NCBI GenBank assembly: GCA_030549495.1 | Contig: JAUIRK010000715.1 | Span: forward strand, 1 to 64,000 | Direction: 5' to 3' | From: Nectonema munidae | Lineage: Eukaryota; Nematomorpha; Nectonematoida; Nectonematidae | Length of the DNA: 64,000 nucleotides | Shown here: one piece after another, positions 49,228 to 61,257 of the stretch | Layout: each line of letters opens with the position of its first letter | Position numbering within the stretch: position 1 is the stretch's first letter | Made by a program: the position numbers and the translations under genes | Notes under the pieces: generated by a model | The model's input: the letters and a program-made list of their open reading frames with translations, nothing else | The model's database searches: none | What the model was told of the DNA's origin: nothing

Positions 49228-49257
49228 CAGTGTTTTTCAAAGTGCCCCTTAAGGACT
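49228..49257 (+). mobile_element. Partial hAT end, interrupted by a second hAT
   Basis: cagtgtttttcaaagtgccc at 49,228 is a hAT terminus (CAGTGTTTCTCAAAGTGxxCC). Eight bases of it (cattagag) became the target duplication of the element at 49,266-50,569, after which it continues gtcttttcactgataaagg. Its other end was not found. Confidence 0.65.
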
Positions 49258-49265
49258 CATTAGAG

Positions 49266-50569
49266 CAGTGCTTCTCAACGTGGGGCATACGCCCCACTGG
49301 TGGGGCGTAGAGAATTTGAGGTGGGGCGTGTGGGTTTTGAGGTGGACGGGGAAAAGTGGTTACGAGGTGGGCTTAGGCCTTAGAGGTTTTGTAATGGATT
49401 ATGAGCGTTTTGTGATGGGGTATAATAGAGGGCTTTTTGTTGCATTTTTGTGTTTTAGACCATTTTATTAAGTACATTTTTTGTGATTGTGAAGTTTATT
49501 GGCGGTAAAGAAGAGGATAAAGCTTCTCAAAAGATAAAAGGAAATTTATAGAACTGAATAAACCAAAAACATATAAATATAAACAATTGAGTGTACATTT
49601 TCAAAACTTTCATAAACTTAACAAATTTTATGCTTAAGATAATCACTTTAAAAAATATACATTACTTTAAAAAAATCAAGTTTTCTACTTTATAGAGTAA
49701 AAAAATAGGGACTTCGGCATTTTAGTTAATCCAAAATTTAAGCAAAAAAATATTTAAAGCTTTGGCTTATTGACAATTCTGGTGTATTTAATAACAATCT
49801 GACATTATTTGAAAAATAAAGTTTTGCAAAGTTTGAATTTGGTAGAAACTTTTAAACAAAGTTATTTTTAAGTTTGTCGCTTGAAGCATTCTGATTGGTT
49901 GAAATTATTTATATGTTTTGTATGTATTTTTATATGGTGTAATAGAAAAATACACAGAAAAGATACAATTATTCTAAAAACTGACCAACATACCATATAA
50001 CACTATTAGCAACTAATCAGACCATATAAAAATACACACTACCAAGAATCCTATGTTTCGAGCGAAGCGAGAAACGACCACGGTACCGGCTAGTTTAGCA
50101 GAATGCGGTTTTAGCAGTGTAAATGATCTGGCCCTGAAAAAATAAAATTCTTTAGATATTAGCAAGCAAGGAGATTTAAGACTGAAGTTAACTCAATTTT
50201 TACCAAATATAAAATCTCTGCAACAAACGCCAAGCACAAGGATCTCACTAATTTTTCAATTAAATAAAGTTTTGATATAAAAAAGCATTTTGCAGATCCT
50301 CATTTTTCCGAAGTGAAGCAAAATAAACTTTGACTTTTTCAGAAATTTTTGTATTTGCTCATAACAATAAAAGGTTTATTTAATCACACCTCTTGATAAA
50401 TCCCTTTTTGTATTATAGCTACTAAGAACAAAAACTGCTACTAAGTAATGCAGTTGTAGTGAATAAAGTTCTAGAAATTTTCATGAATAATATTTTTTAT
50501 ATAGGTGGGGCGCGAAGTTTTCGAGAGGCGTCTAGTGGGGCATGGACGTAAAAGGGTTGAGAAGCACTG
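49266..50569. mobile_element. hAT non-autonomous element, 1,304 bp, perfect 8-bp target duplication
   Basis: Flanked by cattagag at 49,258-49,265 and 50,570-50,577. Terminal inverted repeat cagtgcttctcaac, perfect over 14 bases, with a ggggcgtag / ggggcgcga subterminal region. No transposase frame. It contains an unrelated insertion at about 49,890-50,093. Confidence 0.93.
49890..50093 (+). mobile_element. Helitron-like non-autonomous element
   Basis: The right end reads gtttcgagcgaagcgagaaac (a small GTTTC/GAAAC stem), then gaccacggtaccgg and CTAG followed by T. A short hairpin just before CTRR with a T flank is the Helitron 3' signature. The left end may be tctgattggttg at 49,890 (TC start). 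Inside, tgtatttttatatggt (49,924) and accatataaaaataca (50,021) are inverted. No coding sequence. Confidence 0.45.
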
Positions 50570-50577
50570 CATTAGAG

Positions 50578-51479
50578 TCTTTTCACTGATAAAGGGGTCT
50601 GTGATAATTAAAAATTAAATTGGAGATGTGTGAACAAAATTTTCATGAATTTTTTAACATTTATTCAAGAATAGACAATCTGAAAACTAGAAATTTTTCT
50701 TTCTTTCAAAAGATCATTGTTTTTAATCAGTGTTTGCACTTATTTTTATTGGTTTAACTGTAGAACAATTTTGAGGTCTGGTAGAGTCAAAAGCCTCTAA
50801 TAAAATGAAAGTAATATTATCATGCTTGACTATTATTACTTGGATAGTAAATACTTGAAAATTGAGTTATTTATTCATGCCTTATTTGTAACTTACTATT
50901 CAAAACTACAAAGTTACTTTTATATATTTTCTCTCTTGTAGGAAAAGAAGGTGTTGAAGATCATGAGTGTTGTCCAATTTCTCTCATGTAGGAGTTGAAG
51001 AAAGTGGAATGTTTGAGTCTCCAACGAATATGAAATGTGGTATTTAGTGGAAAAATTTATTTTAAGAGGTTACCCTCTAAGATTCAACCTTTAAATTATT
51101 TCTTAGGAATGAATACGAACTCTAAAACCGCTTACTAACACAGAAGTGATAATCAAGATTTCAATTAAACCCAATCTATAGAAAATTATTTAGACTCTTT
51201 TCACCTGTCTTATATCACGGCAGCAAATTGATAGAGAGGCCAATTTTAAAGTTGCCAATCAAAATAAGATATTTCGCACAGAAAGAGAAGACATACTTAG
51301 TGTTCAATTTACTACTTAGTATTGCTGCTACCCAGCTGACAAATCATACACACACACACACAAATTTTATGCACAGCGAGATAAAATAATTTTACTTGGA
51401 GAGAATGCAAATTTGAAGAACTTTAGCTGGTGAATTTGGGAAAGCAAAGTATAAAATAATGATAGTATTTAATATTAAT
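50578..51479. other. No recognisable gene
   Basis: AT-rich; includes the remaining part of the interrupted hAT at its left edge. An (ac)n microsatellite lies at about 51,350-51,361. Confidence 0.5.
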
Positions 51480-52110
51480 GGCATTATAATAATAAAAGGC
51501 GCGCGCAACTAACAAACACAACGCTTCCAGAATACACTATGCTGCAGCTGTTGTACTGTGCTGTGATACTCTAAGTCTCACACTAGTACTCCTAGTGTCG
51601 CAAGATGGAGGGGAAAAGTATAGTGTTGTTTTGAACGCCTGCTTCTACGTGTCTGTGTGCTGCGTCTCAATAATGAGGTATACGAGTATTGTGCATGTCC
51701 ACCAGTTTATAGCCTTTTAGTTGTGACGGGGACGCCATCCATACCCTTTCTCTGCCCATGGATATTTGCATATAGAAGCTGGTTATGCTAATTACAGGCA
51801 TCAACAATAATAAGCATTAATTGCATCACTCTTTGTTTGGGTGTTGTGTTTTGCAGGTATACAGGAGAGAGAATGTGGATGGAGGAGAGATGACAAACTC
51901 ATTTTTCGTGGTCGTGTCGTGGATGGTGTGTAGTTATTCACGAAGTAAATAATGAAGAGGGTTACCACCACCAAGATGCATGTGTGTGTATCTGCTTATT
52001 TACAACACTTCCTTTTCAAGGCTTTATTTACAGCAACAATTCCCGCTTTGCAGTATCATGGTAATGAAAAAGCTTGGCGTTTTATTAAATCGCGCTCCCC
52101 ATCTACTTTC
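51480..52110. promoter_or_regulatory. GC-richer non-coding block
   Basis: ggcgcgcgcaactaacaaac at about 51,498, then gctgcagctgttgtactgtg at about 51,540 and gtgacggggacgccatcc at about 51,722. No frame of note. Like the blocks at 35.4 and 42.5 kb it stands out from the AT-rich background and could be regulatory. Confidence 0.28.
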
Positions 52111-52389
52111 ATCTTAATATTAGCATGACTCAAAAGATCTTAATTTTTAAGCACTATAATTCTGACTTATTGAATTTAGGAAGTAGAGTGCTGCATGTTC
52201 GCTGAGCTTAAGAGTCTGTCTCTCTTTCACTGCATAGGAAGTTGATGTTAGTGGAAATTTTAATAAGACCAGTTTTGGAAAAACCCATTAGCAGGGTAAT
52301 TTAAGTTCCCATAAAAATAACTTAAATAAAAAATCAAAGAAAATATTTTAATTTTTCATCAATCAAAAAAAGTACTTGACATCAAAACA

Positions 52390-52597
52390 AAAAGTAAAAT
52401 CAAAAAAAAAAACTTTTGAATTTAAAAAAGACACTTTAGAATTTGAAAAAGACACTTTAGAATTTGAAAAAGACACTTTAGAATTTAAAAAAGACACTTT
52501 AGAATTTGAAAAAGACACTTTAGAATTTGAAAAATACACTTTAGAATTTAAAAAAGACACTTTAGAATTTAAAAAAGACCGTTTAGAACTAAAAATG
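52390..52597 (+). repeat. 21-bp minisatellite (GACACTTTAGAATTTRAAAAA)n, 8 units
   Basis: Unit starts at 52,430, 52,451, 52,472, 52,493, 52,514, 52,535, 52,556 and 52,577, exactly 21 apart. The left flank aaaagtaaaatcaaaaaa and the right end gaccgtttagaactaaaaat are shared with the array at 61,157-61,257. Plus strand reads EKDTLEF heptads, minus strand SNSKVSF heptads. Confidence 0.95.
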
Positions 52598-53516
52598 TAT
52601 TGTATGTAATAAATATGTATTGGATCCTGTTTAAATAAGTAATTTATTATTTTTACTCATCATTTAAATTCAAATAAAAAATTTTAAAAAATTTTTTATA
52701 GTGGGGGGGGGGGGGGGGAGATAACCTATAAGTACCCAATTTTGTTCAAATTATTATGTAAAATTATTGGAAATTTTATCTTTAGAAATGAACTTTTGGT
52801 TAATTTTTTCGAAAAAAAATGTAACGCTAATTTCAGAAAATAACACAACTAAATTGTTAAAATTCAAATACATATAATTGCGTTGTAAAATTTTGTAATT
52901 TGGAAACATGATATCCAATTAGCTGAAATGTGTTCAATTTAAATATTAAAATAACAAAATAAACAGGAATATTTTATTTAAAATATTATCAGAATAAAGG
53001 AAAGTAAGAGTAAGTCAAGATATAAATAAAAACAATTTTTCCACATTTTTGAACAAATATTAAAATACTCCATAAATACACGAATGTAAAAAAGTTTTAA
53101 TATAATTTCCAGACTTTACCATTTGGGAATTGAATCGAGTAGTGCCTTCTTCAGGTTTTTTCCGTTGAAGATCCAAGATGTTTATTGCGTTAACATTGAA
53201 AAGATGAATGCAAAAGAGGAATTATACACTAGAATGTAAAATATTAAAAAATTAGAAAATATCCAAACGTATAGAAGTGCTGAATAAATATATAGCTAGT
53301 CAAATTTATACTCTCAAAATTAACTTAATTTAAGTTTTAGTAAATTTCAAAAAATTTTGCTTGGTTATCGTTATAACGAAAATAAAAAGCACCGATAATT
53401 ACAATACTTGTGAGACTCAATGTTGGGGACCCAATGTCCTTCACCTACTGTCCACTATGATATTTTCCGTGAGAAAACTAATTTTAAGGGGGGTTAAACT
53501 TACTTTGAATCACTTT
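52598..53516. other. No recognisable gene
   Basis: AT-rich, with a run of 16 G at 52,703-52,718. Confidence 0.55.
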
Positions 53517-53664
53517 TAGGGGGCGTGGTAAGGTTGGTTAGATAATGTGCTTCGATAAATCAAGCTCTGTGGTTCAATCCCCCACCAAGCCTATTTTCTT
53601 CATAGTTCGATACAAGCTGCACAATTGTGCTCTCTCGATTGAAAAACCCACGCTACCCTTACCA
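53517..53664 (+). mobile_element. tRNA-derived SINE, copy 3
   Basis: taggggcgtggtaaggttg, A-box-like ggttagataatg, B-box-like gtggttcaatcccc, then tail atagttcgatacaagctgca to ctacccttacc. Plus orientation, opposite to the other three copies. Confidence 0.78.
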
Positions 53665-54380
53665 GTACAAAGGTGTCAAATCCCGAATGATTTAGAAGAA
53701 TAGTGGTTTTTTATGCTTCGAATAAACGAATTTATACGTTGTGAGGTTAGTATGATTGTTTGACGTTCAGTTTGGACCTTTTTTTACCATATGGAAAATC
53801 ATTTTACAATCAGCATTTGAGTTTGGAATAGATTTTTACAATTTTGTATAAATCAGGATTTGAATGAAATGTAAATCGGTATAATCGCGCCAAACTCAGG
53901 ATAGTTGGGATGTATGAAACGAAATATTTCATCATTTATACTGATGAAAATAAAAACTTTATTACATGTGATGTGAGGATTTTATTTGGCTAGGATAATG
54001 TTATTATTATTGCATTCTTTCAATTTTAATAAAAATATTTTTAAGTTTTTTAGGCGTCAAATAATTATGTGACTAATGTTACTAACATTGATTCTCATTT
54101 TTGTTGTAAATCTTTACTTGATCCTTGATACCTTCTTCCTTCACCAATATTGTGTTTTAAAGCACATGTGCAATCCAAGGTAGATATCATTTGATTAAAC
54201 ATTGCTCTAATAAAGAAAAAGCAAGTCTTCTCTTTATATAAATAAAAAGATAAAGTAAGTTAAACTAAATTGTTCTTTATGAAAATAACAAAGAGTCTTA
54301 TTCGTTTAAACTTTAACAGATTTCTTGGCCAAAAAGCATTTTTCTTTAATTCAGTGAAGCCATGTTTGCCTAACTTAATA

Positions 54381-54470
54381 AGGTAAAAGGTAAAGTTACC
54401 GTAGGGTGTTTTCATCGAGAAGGCTCAATTGCGCCTGCTGAATCGACTTATGAGGAAAGGAGGCTTGATT
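54381..54470 (-). mobile_element. tRNA-derived SINE, copy 4 (tail only)
   Basis: Contains taccgtagggtgttttcatc and gagaaggctcaattgcgcct as in copy 1, but ends at aggcttgatt, before the A and B boxes. 5'-truncated. Confidence 0.7.
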
Positions 54471-55807
54471 ATGGTAGTATAAGGTTGATAGCTAAGAACC
54501 CATTGAGCGTCCAGAATGACATTATGCTAAATGATTCTGTAAAAATCTTTAAGCTCCAAGATATTAGTTATAATTGGAATTGCTTACTATGATTCCATAT
54601 CTCTTTCTTTTTAGCCAAGTTAGTTGATAACAAATGCTATATTTTCTTAAAACCTCAAGTCATTATAATGCTAGTTTGTTCAAAAGTTGATCTAAGTTTA
54701 TTATAAATACGAAAATTATGGTCATTTTGCCAGTGTTTGAAGCAAATCACATCTGGCATATCAATGCAACAATATTTCTCCTGATAAATTATTATACAAA
54801 CTTTTATTGTCCCACAAATCTGAGTTTTAATCATATCAATTTCAATGACAAAAACAAAGAATATTTGCTCTTATCTTCCCGCCTTCCTTCCATTTATGAT
54901 TAAATATTTTTGATTATTCTTGAAAAATCTATATTTCAATAAAGCTTCAAAGTGTCCTCTTTAAATTTATAAAGAATTAAGCGTTCTGTGTTATACTCAC
55001 ATCAAACAAGGGGAACAATGACGTTTCCAATTTCTACTGGATTGCACGAGCAAACAAAATCATAATTATCAAAAATATGACATAAGTAATACTTCAGCGT
55101 TTCTCTTAAAAGTATGGTTGCTGCTTATGAGTAATTAAATACGTAGTTAATTCATCTCTTGTTATGAAATATTAAGTGACAAACGTGCTTGTCTCTTTCT
55201 TTTTAATAAATTATTTAAGCATTCGAAAATTTTCCATTTCTCAATTTGAAGACTTTTCCTTCTGGAGATTCACTAACATTGAAGATATAAATAATTATGA
55301 GTAGTACCTATATATGTATAAATCACAACACAATCTAATCCCATATCCTATTCCTTATACCTATACTAAAATTACTTTGAAAGTAAAACACAATTAGAAA
55401 TAGCCCACTTTTAAAAATTATTATCAGTGATTCTTATTTTTATGCTCGTGTCACGTCTTTACATCTCTTGAAATGGTCCACTTTGAAATTCTTTTCAATA
55501 AAAATTCTCTTCTGGGCACAGGTTCCAGAATTGCGCTCACACCTTCCTTCTTTCTTTTCGACTAAATTAATATTCCCCTTTTGAAACAAATTTAAAGACA
55601 GAAACATTAAAACATATGTATGAAGACATTGGATGTAACAATAGTGTTTTAGATCCTAATTATTATCTGTGTAATACTTTAAATTTTATAATACCACCGT
55701 AAAGAATTTCTCGACTTGTTCTTCGATTTTTTAGTCATTAAATGGATGTAAATAAACATAGAGCTTCTATGAAAAAACGCAGTTTAACGACTTCAGTTCC
55801 GAATCGA
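54471..55807. other. No recognisable gene
   Basis: AT-rich non-coding DNA. Confidence 0.5.
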
Positions 55808-56012
55808 AAGGCAGTCTCACACACATACACACACACACACAAACACACAAATTAGTAGGACTTTTTATTTTGACCGTGGTGCATTTCTTGACCGAATGCC
55901 ATTCCTGACGTCAACCTTAATAACAAGAAATTGTATTTCGGTTACATCAGGAATTGAATTCGAAACCTATGGAATGGAATCCGTGAGGTCTAACCACCAT
56001 GCCAGCTGAGTC
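55808..56012 (-). mobile_element. Second type of tRNA-derived SINE, with (TG)n tail
   Basis: Minus-strand head cagctggcatggtggttaga (A-box-like tggcatggtgg), then B-box-like ggtttcgaattc, then aggttgacgtcaggaatggc and attcggtc. The array of (ac)n at 55,818-55,850 forms its tail. The gttgacgtcaggaatggcat block matches the conserved block of the insertion at 30,433-31,053. Confidence 0.7.
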
Positions 56013-58573
56013 AAATTAGGTCTAATATGAAGAGGATAAAAACATGAACTCTCTCCAAACAAATCACCACACGCGAAGAGAAAATATAATTTGTCAAAGA
56101 CTCTATTTAAGTTTAAGTTATCAAATCTTTCTTTATTATTGCTAAACTATAAATTTTTTTTCATTTTTGTAAATATAATTATGAGTTAACCAAAAAAAGA
56201 AATTTTTTATATTTTGAATAATGAGTAATACATATGAAACATTTTATTTTCAAGCAGAATCTTTTTATGTTTTATTCTTAAATTTAAGATGTCTTTATAC
56301 TTATCATATTACATTTTTAAATTAAAATAAAAAATAATTGAAATATATGTAGCAGGTATTTGATTTTTTGAATTATAACAATTTAATGAATCAAAAAATG
56401 TTTAATGAATTATCATTTTTATTTTATTTTTGGTTATTTTTTTAATAAATAAAGTTTAATAATTGTCTCCTCATAAGCTTATATTCAGAGGCCAAGAACA
56501 GATCGATCGACAAAGAAGATGAACAAATATTAATTGCAAAAAAGTTAAAGAATTTTTCAAGCCAAAAGGCGCATAAAATACTAAGTAAATTTAAAACAAA
56601 CTAATTAAAGGTCTTAAGAATTTCCAATTTATTCTGAAACAGATTATTCAAAACTTTCAAATACTAATTTATTTTTTGACCTTATACTGATAAATAAAGC
56701 GAAAAAACCATAAAAATGACAAGGCATTATTTTTTCTAATTGTAAAGTGGATGTTGCAAAATAAAATAAAAATATTTATAAATTAAATTCTGAGAAATTT
56801 TTCTGAATATTTTGAGCTCCTTTGGATAATGAAAAATACTTATTACTAAGATATGTAAAAAAGCGTTACTAATTATGCTTTTCAAGTAAAATTTATTTTT
56901 TGCATGTCACTGCGGTTTTAAAGCAAACATTTAAAAGCTATTCATGGATTTGATATTATTTCGAAATGAATGGTGTTTTCTCTATTTCACGTGGAAAAAT
57001 TTCTTTGAATTTAAATAATAAAGGGTAATTTGTTATCAAGAGTTTTCAAACTTGTAACAAACTTGAAGAAAAAGACAAAGAACACGAACAGTTTCTTAAT
57101 AACATGAAACTGCTTAATGAAGTCTTTTAACTTTATTGAAACCCAAAGAATCATCGACAAGAACGCAAAGAACCAAAGATATCGCCAAGATCATGGCGAA
57201 TACAGTTTAAAGTTTTTCATCTCAAACCTGTTTAAAAGGCCTCATCAATTTTAGTTAATTAATTTTAAGTGATTATTTAGCCATATATTAATATTTATTC
57301 CGTAATCTAAAGTGGACTTTTAACCGAACCTGAAGTGTACTTTTTGTCGGTATGCACACCCATGTAATTTTATATAATAAATGACTCAATATCGTCTTTA
57401 ATTTTTGGCATAAAGTTGGTTAAGTATCATATTTTTTCTGTATAACTTCAAATGAAATTTCATTGATAGTTTGATAGATGCTCAACTTTACCCAGTTGAT
57501 ATTCTAACTGTGATGAATGAGTTGTCTAAAAGGGAGGGGGGGGGGGGGGGGGATTTGGTCTGAGTTGAATATTCTAACTTTAAACGTTATATTTCAAGAT
57601 GAAGGAAGAGTATTATAGTAAGTCAATTGACAGTAGAATACAAAAAGCAATCATCATTTTGCAAAAAAGCATTCTTTTCAAAATGATCTTTAAAAAACTT
57701 AGCATATTTTATCTTCAAAATGTCAAATAAAAACAAAGTACAATCTACCTCTTGAGCATATGAAAGAAAAACAATAGGCAGGCAAGAATGGAAGAGTTCC
57801 CTAATTTTAGAGCTATCAAAGGCTAAATTAAATATAAAGTTTATATAAGAAGGAAAAAGGGGAACATTTTTTGCAATGGAAATAAAGTAGCATTAAAATC
57901 GAAAGATTTATAAACGCCTACGCTTCTTGAAGCATGGGTCGCGGGCAGTAAACGAATCCCATAACGAAGCTTATAATTTTATCGAAAGCAACATGCTAAT
58001 GGAAAATTAAATTATAATTCGTAAGACTTTATTTCGACCTACTGGAATTTGAATGATCCTTATTTATATTATAGTTTATGTTTGATTGATGGCTTTTTAA
58101 TTAAACTATGGAAAACTGCAGATTTTAATTGGTACTTACAAATGTATGAAGTTGTTAAGAAATTTATTTACAATCTCAGTTGAGTCTGCTCAAGTTAAAA
58201 TTCCAGAAATACCTTTCAACTTTTCACGTTGAGAAAAAATATGTGCTCATAAAAACCATACTATAGAAATGAGTAGTTAAAGAATGATTCACAAAAATAA
58301 TGAAAAAGTTTGTTTTAAAAAATGACTTTCCAAAATGTTGGTAAATTCATTTTTGCTAAGTCTTGCCTTAGAATATCGAATACTATCTAAACTGGCCTAA
58401 ATAACTTTAAATTTTGCTACTATTTATTTTTGAAAAAGTGCTCAACGTTTATTGAGATGGAAAGTTATTCAACAGTTACAATTTTTGCTTGAGACTTTCA
58501 ACTACGATAAATTTTTTAGTTAAAGGTAAACAAAAATGCTTAGTTCATTATAACATACCCTTATTTTAGCCGT
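56013..58573. other. No recognisable gene
   Basis: AT-rich, with a run of 17 G at 57,536-57,552. Confidence 0.55.
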
Positions 58574-58627
58574 TTATTCTTCTTCTTCTTCTTCATCATC
58601 TTATCCCCTAAATGGGGGTCGATTCCT
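58574..58627 (-). mobile_element. 3' tail of the 30,433-type element
   Basis: ttcttcttcttcttcatcat then cttatcccctaaatgggggt and cgatt, the complement of the last ~50 bases of the element at 30,433-31,053. A heavily 5'-truncated copy. Confidence 0.8.
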
Positions 58628-60055
58628 TATTTCCTTATTTTTATCGTTTATTAATGGTGATTATATATTTAATGCATACCTGAAAATAAAAAAATTTATT
58701 TCGAGAAAATTCTATAAAAGTAGATATGAGTTTTCAATGAATAAAATCTGAAATAAATTTTTCAAATTAAAAAAAACTATTTTCTCCCTCATTTACACTA
58801 CATCGTTGGAAATTGGGGTCATTCTTGCACTAGAAAATTAGAGTCCCTCCAGATAAAAGTACTCACTCTAATATTTTCCAAAAGTTGCATTGCACAATGC
58901 ACACACGTCTCCTCCATTCTATCAAATTTCTTCTCTTATATTGTCTAGAGCTTGCCATTTTTACATTGTCACTCGTTAACAAAAATTTTTGATAAGTTAA
59001 TCTCGTACAATTTGGAAAAACAAAGATGATCACCTAGATTCACAGAAAACATGATAGTGCCATCGTACAAACTTTCGAATTCTAAGCAAGCTATGGAGCA
59101 TAAAATGTCTCAATTTTATAATCCAAATTTAATTTTTTTCGCATTAATTTGTATTCAATCAAACCCTTCAGAAAATGCGTACAGGATGCATTTTTATCTC
59201 CTTATAACATAGTGTGACTCGTGTAATAAATAGATATATTTTTTTATAATTTATTTATAAAGACCTTTTTATCATCTTTTTTTATTTTTGCATCTGCGCT
59301 TTTTGAATGACATTTTGTAACTTATAAATATCTGCCATGCAAGCCGTTACTTCTGACTATCTTAATCTTATAGCTTATCTTATTGTTTAAAGTTACTTAC
59401 AACAACTGTTTCAATATTTTATTTTAGTTTTGCATTTCTGTTATAATAATATTTCTTCAAATGATTGTCTTATCTCTTTAGAATTTATAATGAAAGTGTG
59501 AAACGTTAATAAATCAATTTCTTCTTCCTCTTCTAAAATTTATAATGCAGAATATAAACGCTTTATTGCGACGTACATAATGGAAACACACCACATTCTT
59601 ATCTACTAGCAAGGTCTTGCCAAACAAAAAGTATAATATTTCATTATTTTTAATTAAAAAATTTGAATATTTTATTTTGTTAATTAGTAAGTAGGTTATT
59701 TAGTTCGTGGGGTGGCGCAAAAAGGACAAAACTCATTAAAATGAAATCACAATGCTATTTTGGATCAGATACAAAATATATATTTGACTTCAATAGTTTA
59801 AGTATCTAACTTCTTCAGCTCCGTCAAATGCATTTTTTGAAAAATTTAAATAAATGAGAGCAACGGTGTTTGTCTTACACTCTTACTCAACGAAATATAT
59901 AAAGCAATTTAAGTGTCCGTTGTCAATGATTTCGTATATTAGTCAGAAAAAAATCATCTCAGAAAAAAAAAAATAAAATTGACCACGTGTAAAAAAGCTT
60001 AGAATTACTCATCATTCTTAGTTTTCATCGAACTACAAATGAAGTCCATTAGATT
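58628..60055. other. No recognisable gene
   Basis: AT-rich non-coding DNA. Confidence 0.5.
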
Positions 60056-60720
60056 TTGGGCCAATTTAAAATTCATTTAGTCTTTCTTCTTGAAAATTTT
60101 ATTATATTTGCATTTGTTAAAGAAATCGCTCTTACAATTATATTGAATCCAAAATACACTGAGCCGAAAAATGGGTACACATTTAAAAGGACCTTCACGA
60201 AATTTTCATGGAGCAAAAGCGAAGAGAAGTGTATTACACACCTTTTCATTTTATAATTGAAAGAACTCATTTAAATATTTATGTTCAATTTTTGAAAACT
60301 ATTATTTTTCTTTATTTGATTTAGGGGTAAAAAAGTCTCTTAAATTTATATTGTATACGACTGCTAACAGAAACAACGCATCCTCTAAGCAGACGAAATA
60401 TTGGTTTGAAGAATTTTTGATCGAACTGTTATCTAAAATAAGTAACCTAAAAAACTGCTGGCTAATTCACAAAACTCAAACTATCGAAAACTTAATGACT
60501 TCAGATGGACAAATTTTGAAGTTTTTGTCTCCTTACAGTTACATGCTGAATCCAATTGAGCTGGCATTCTCAAAAATCAAAAATTTTAGAAAACAGAAAT
60601 GAAGTAAGATTTGCTTCAATAATGTTTTAAAAACTTTTACTTTAGAAAAGCTGTTTCCTCAATAAACATCGAGAATGCAAAAGCTACATTGCACATGCAC
60701 TACGTAACATACAAAAAGGG
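60056..60720 (+). pseudogene. IS630/Tc1-mariner type transposase relic
   Basis: The clear part is the C-terminal end at 60,400-60,600: WFEEFLIELLSKISNLKNCW followed by IHKTQTIENLM and FLSPYSYMLNPIELAFSKIK. FLPPYSPxLNPIExxFSxxK is the hallmark around the last acidic residue of the DDE/D catalytic domain in this superfamily. The segment 60,170-60,250 may be an older part of the same domain in another frame. Isolated, frame-broken, no terminal repeats found. Confidence 0.75.
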
Positions 60721-61156
60721 CAAATGGGAATTTCTATTTCTTTATAAAATGTGATATATTGTTTTTGCTTTAAATTACCTGAATGATAATAAAGAAGTTT
60801 GTGTTAACACTTTTTTTAATTATATAATGGATATTAAAATGGATGTAAAAAGTTTTTTCGAAACTAAGTTTTAAAATTCACTTTTTTGCTTAGTTGAAAC
60901 TTTCGATACAAACTAAAAAATTTTTTAATTCTATGCTACTATAATATAAAAACAATCTATGCAGAAGGCAAAAATTGAAGAGTTAAAAAATTGTCTATAA
61001 ATGAACTGCTAGTTGCATCGAATTAAAACAGAGAATTAAAATAGAGGCGGAGAATTAGAAAATTATGTGTATCTTTCAACACGTTAACAGAACCTGACAA
61101 TCGCACATTATATTACGCGCATTTATTAAGAAACAAGACTTCAAAGCTTATTCAGA

Positions 61157-61257
61157 AAAGTAAAATCAAAAAAGACACTTTCGAATTAAGAAACGACACT
61201 TTCGAATTTAAAAAAGACACTTTAGAATTTAAAAAAGACCGTTCAGAACTAAAAATG
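61157..61257 (+). repeat. 21-bp minisatellite, 4 units, inside a LINE reading frame
   Basis: Units at 61,174, 61,195, 61,216 and 61,237. It has the same left flank (aaaagtaaaatcaaaaaa) and right end (gaccgttcagaactaaaaat) as the array at 52,390-52,597. Read on the minus strand it is in frame with the LINE upstream, as SFLNSKV heptads. Confidence 0.93.

Noticed and set aside
52363-52609. Frames of 65 and 77 residues with heptad repeats, possible coiled coil
   Set aside because: They are translations of the 21-bp minisatellite; no start, splice or non-repeat part supports a protein.
5069-57552. Three poly-G runs as possible functional G-quadruplex sites
   Set aside because: Single homopolymers of 16-20 G at unrelated places; their lengths may also be uncertain in the assembly.
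60073-60270. Overlapping frames on both strands at 60,056-60,270
   Set aside because: Too short and motif-free to call genes; kept only as a possible older part of the IS630-type relic.
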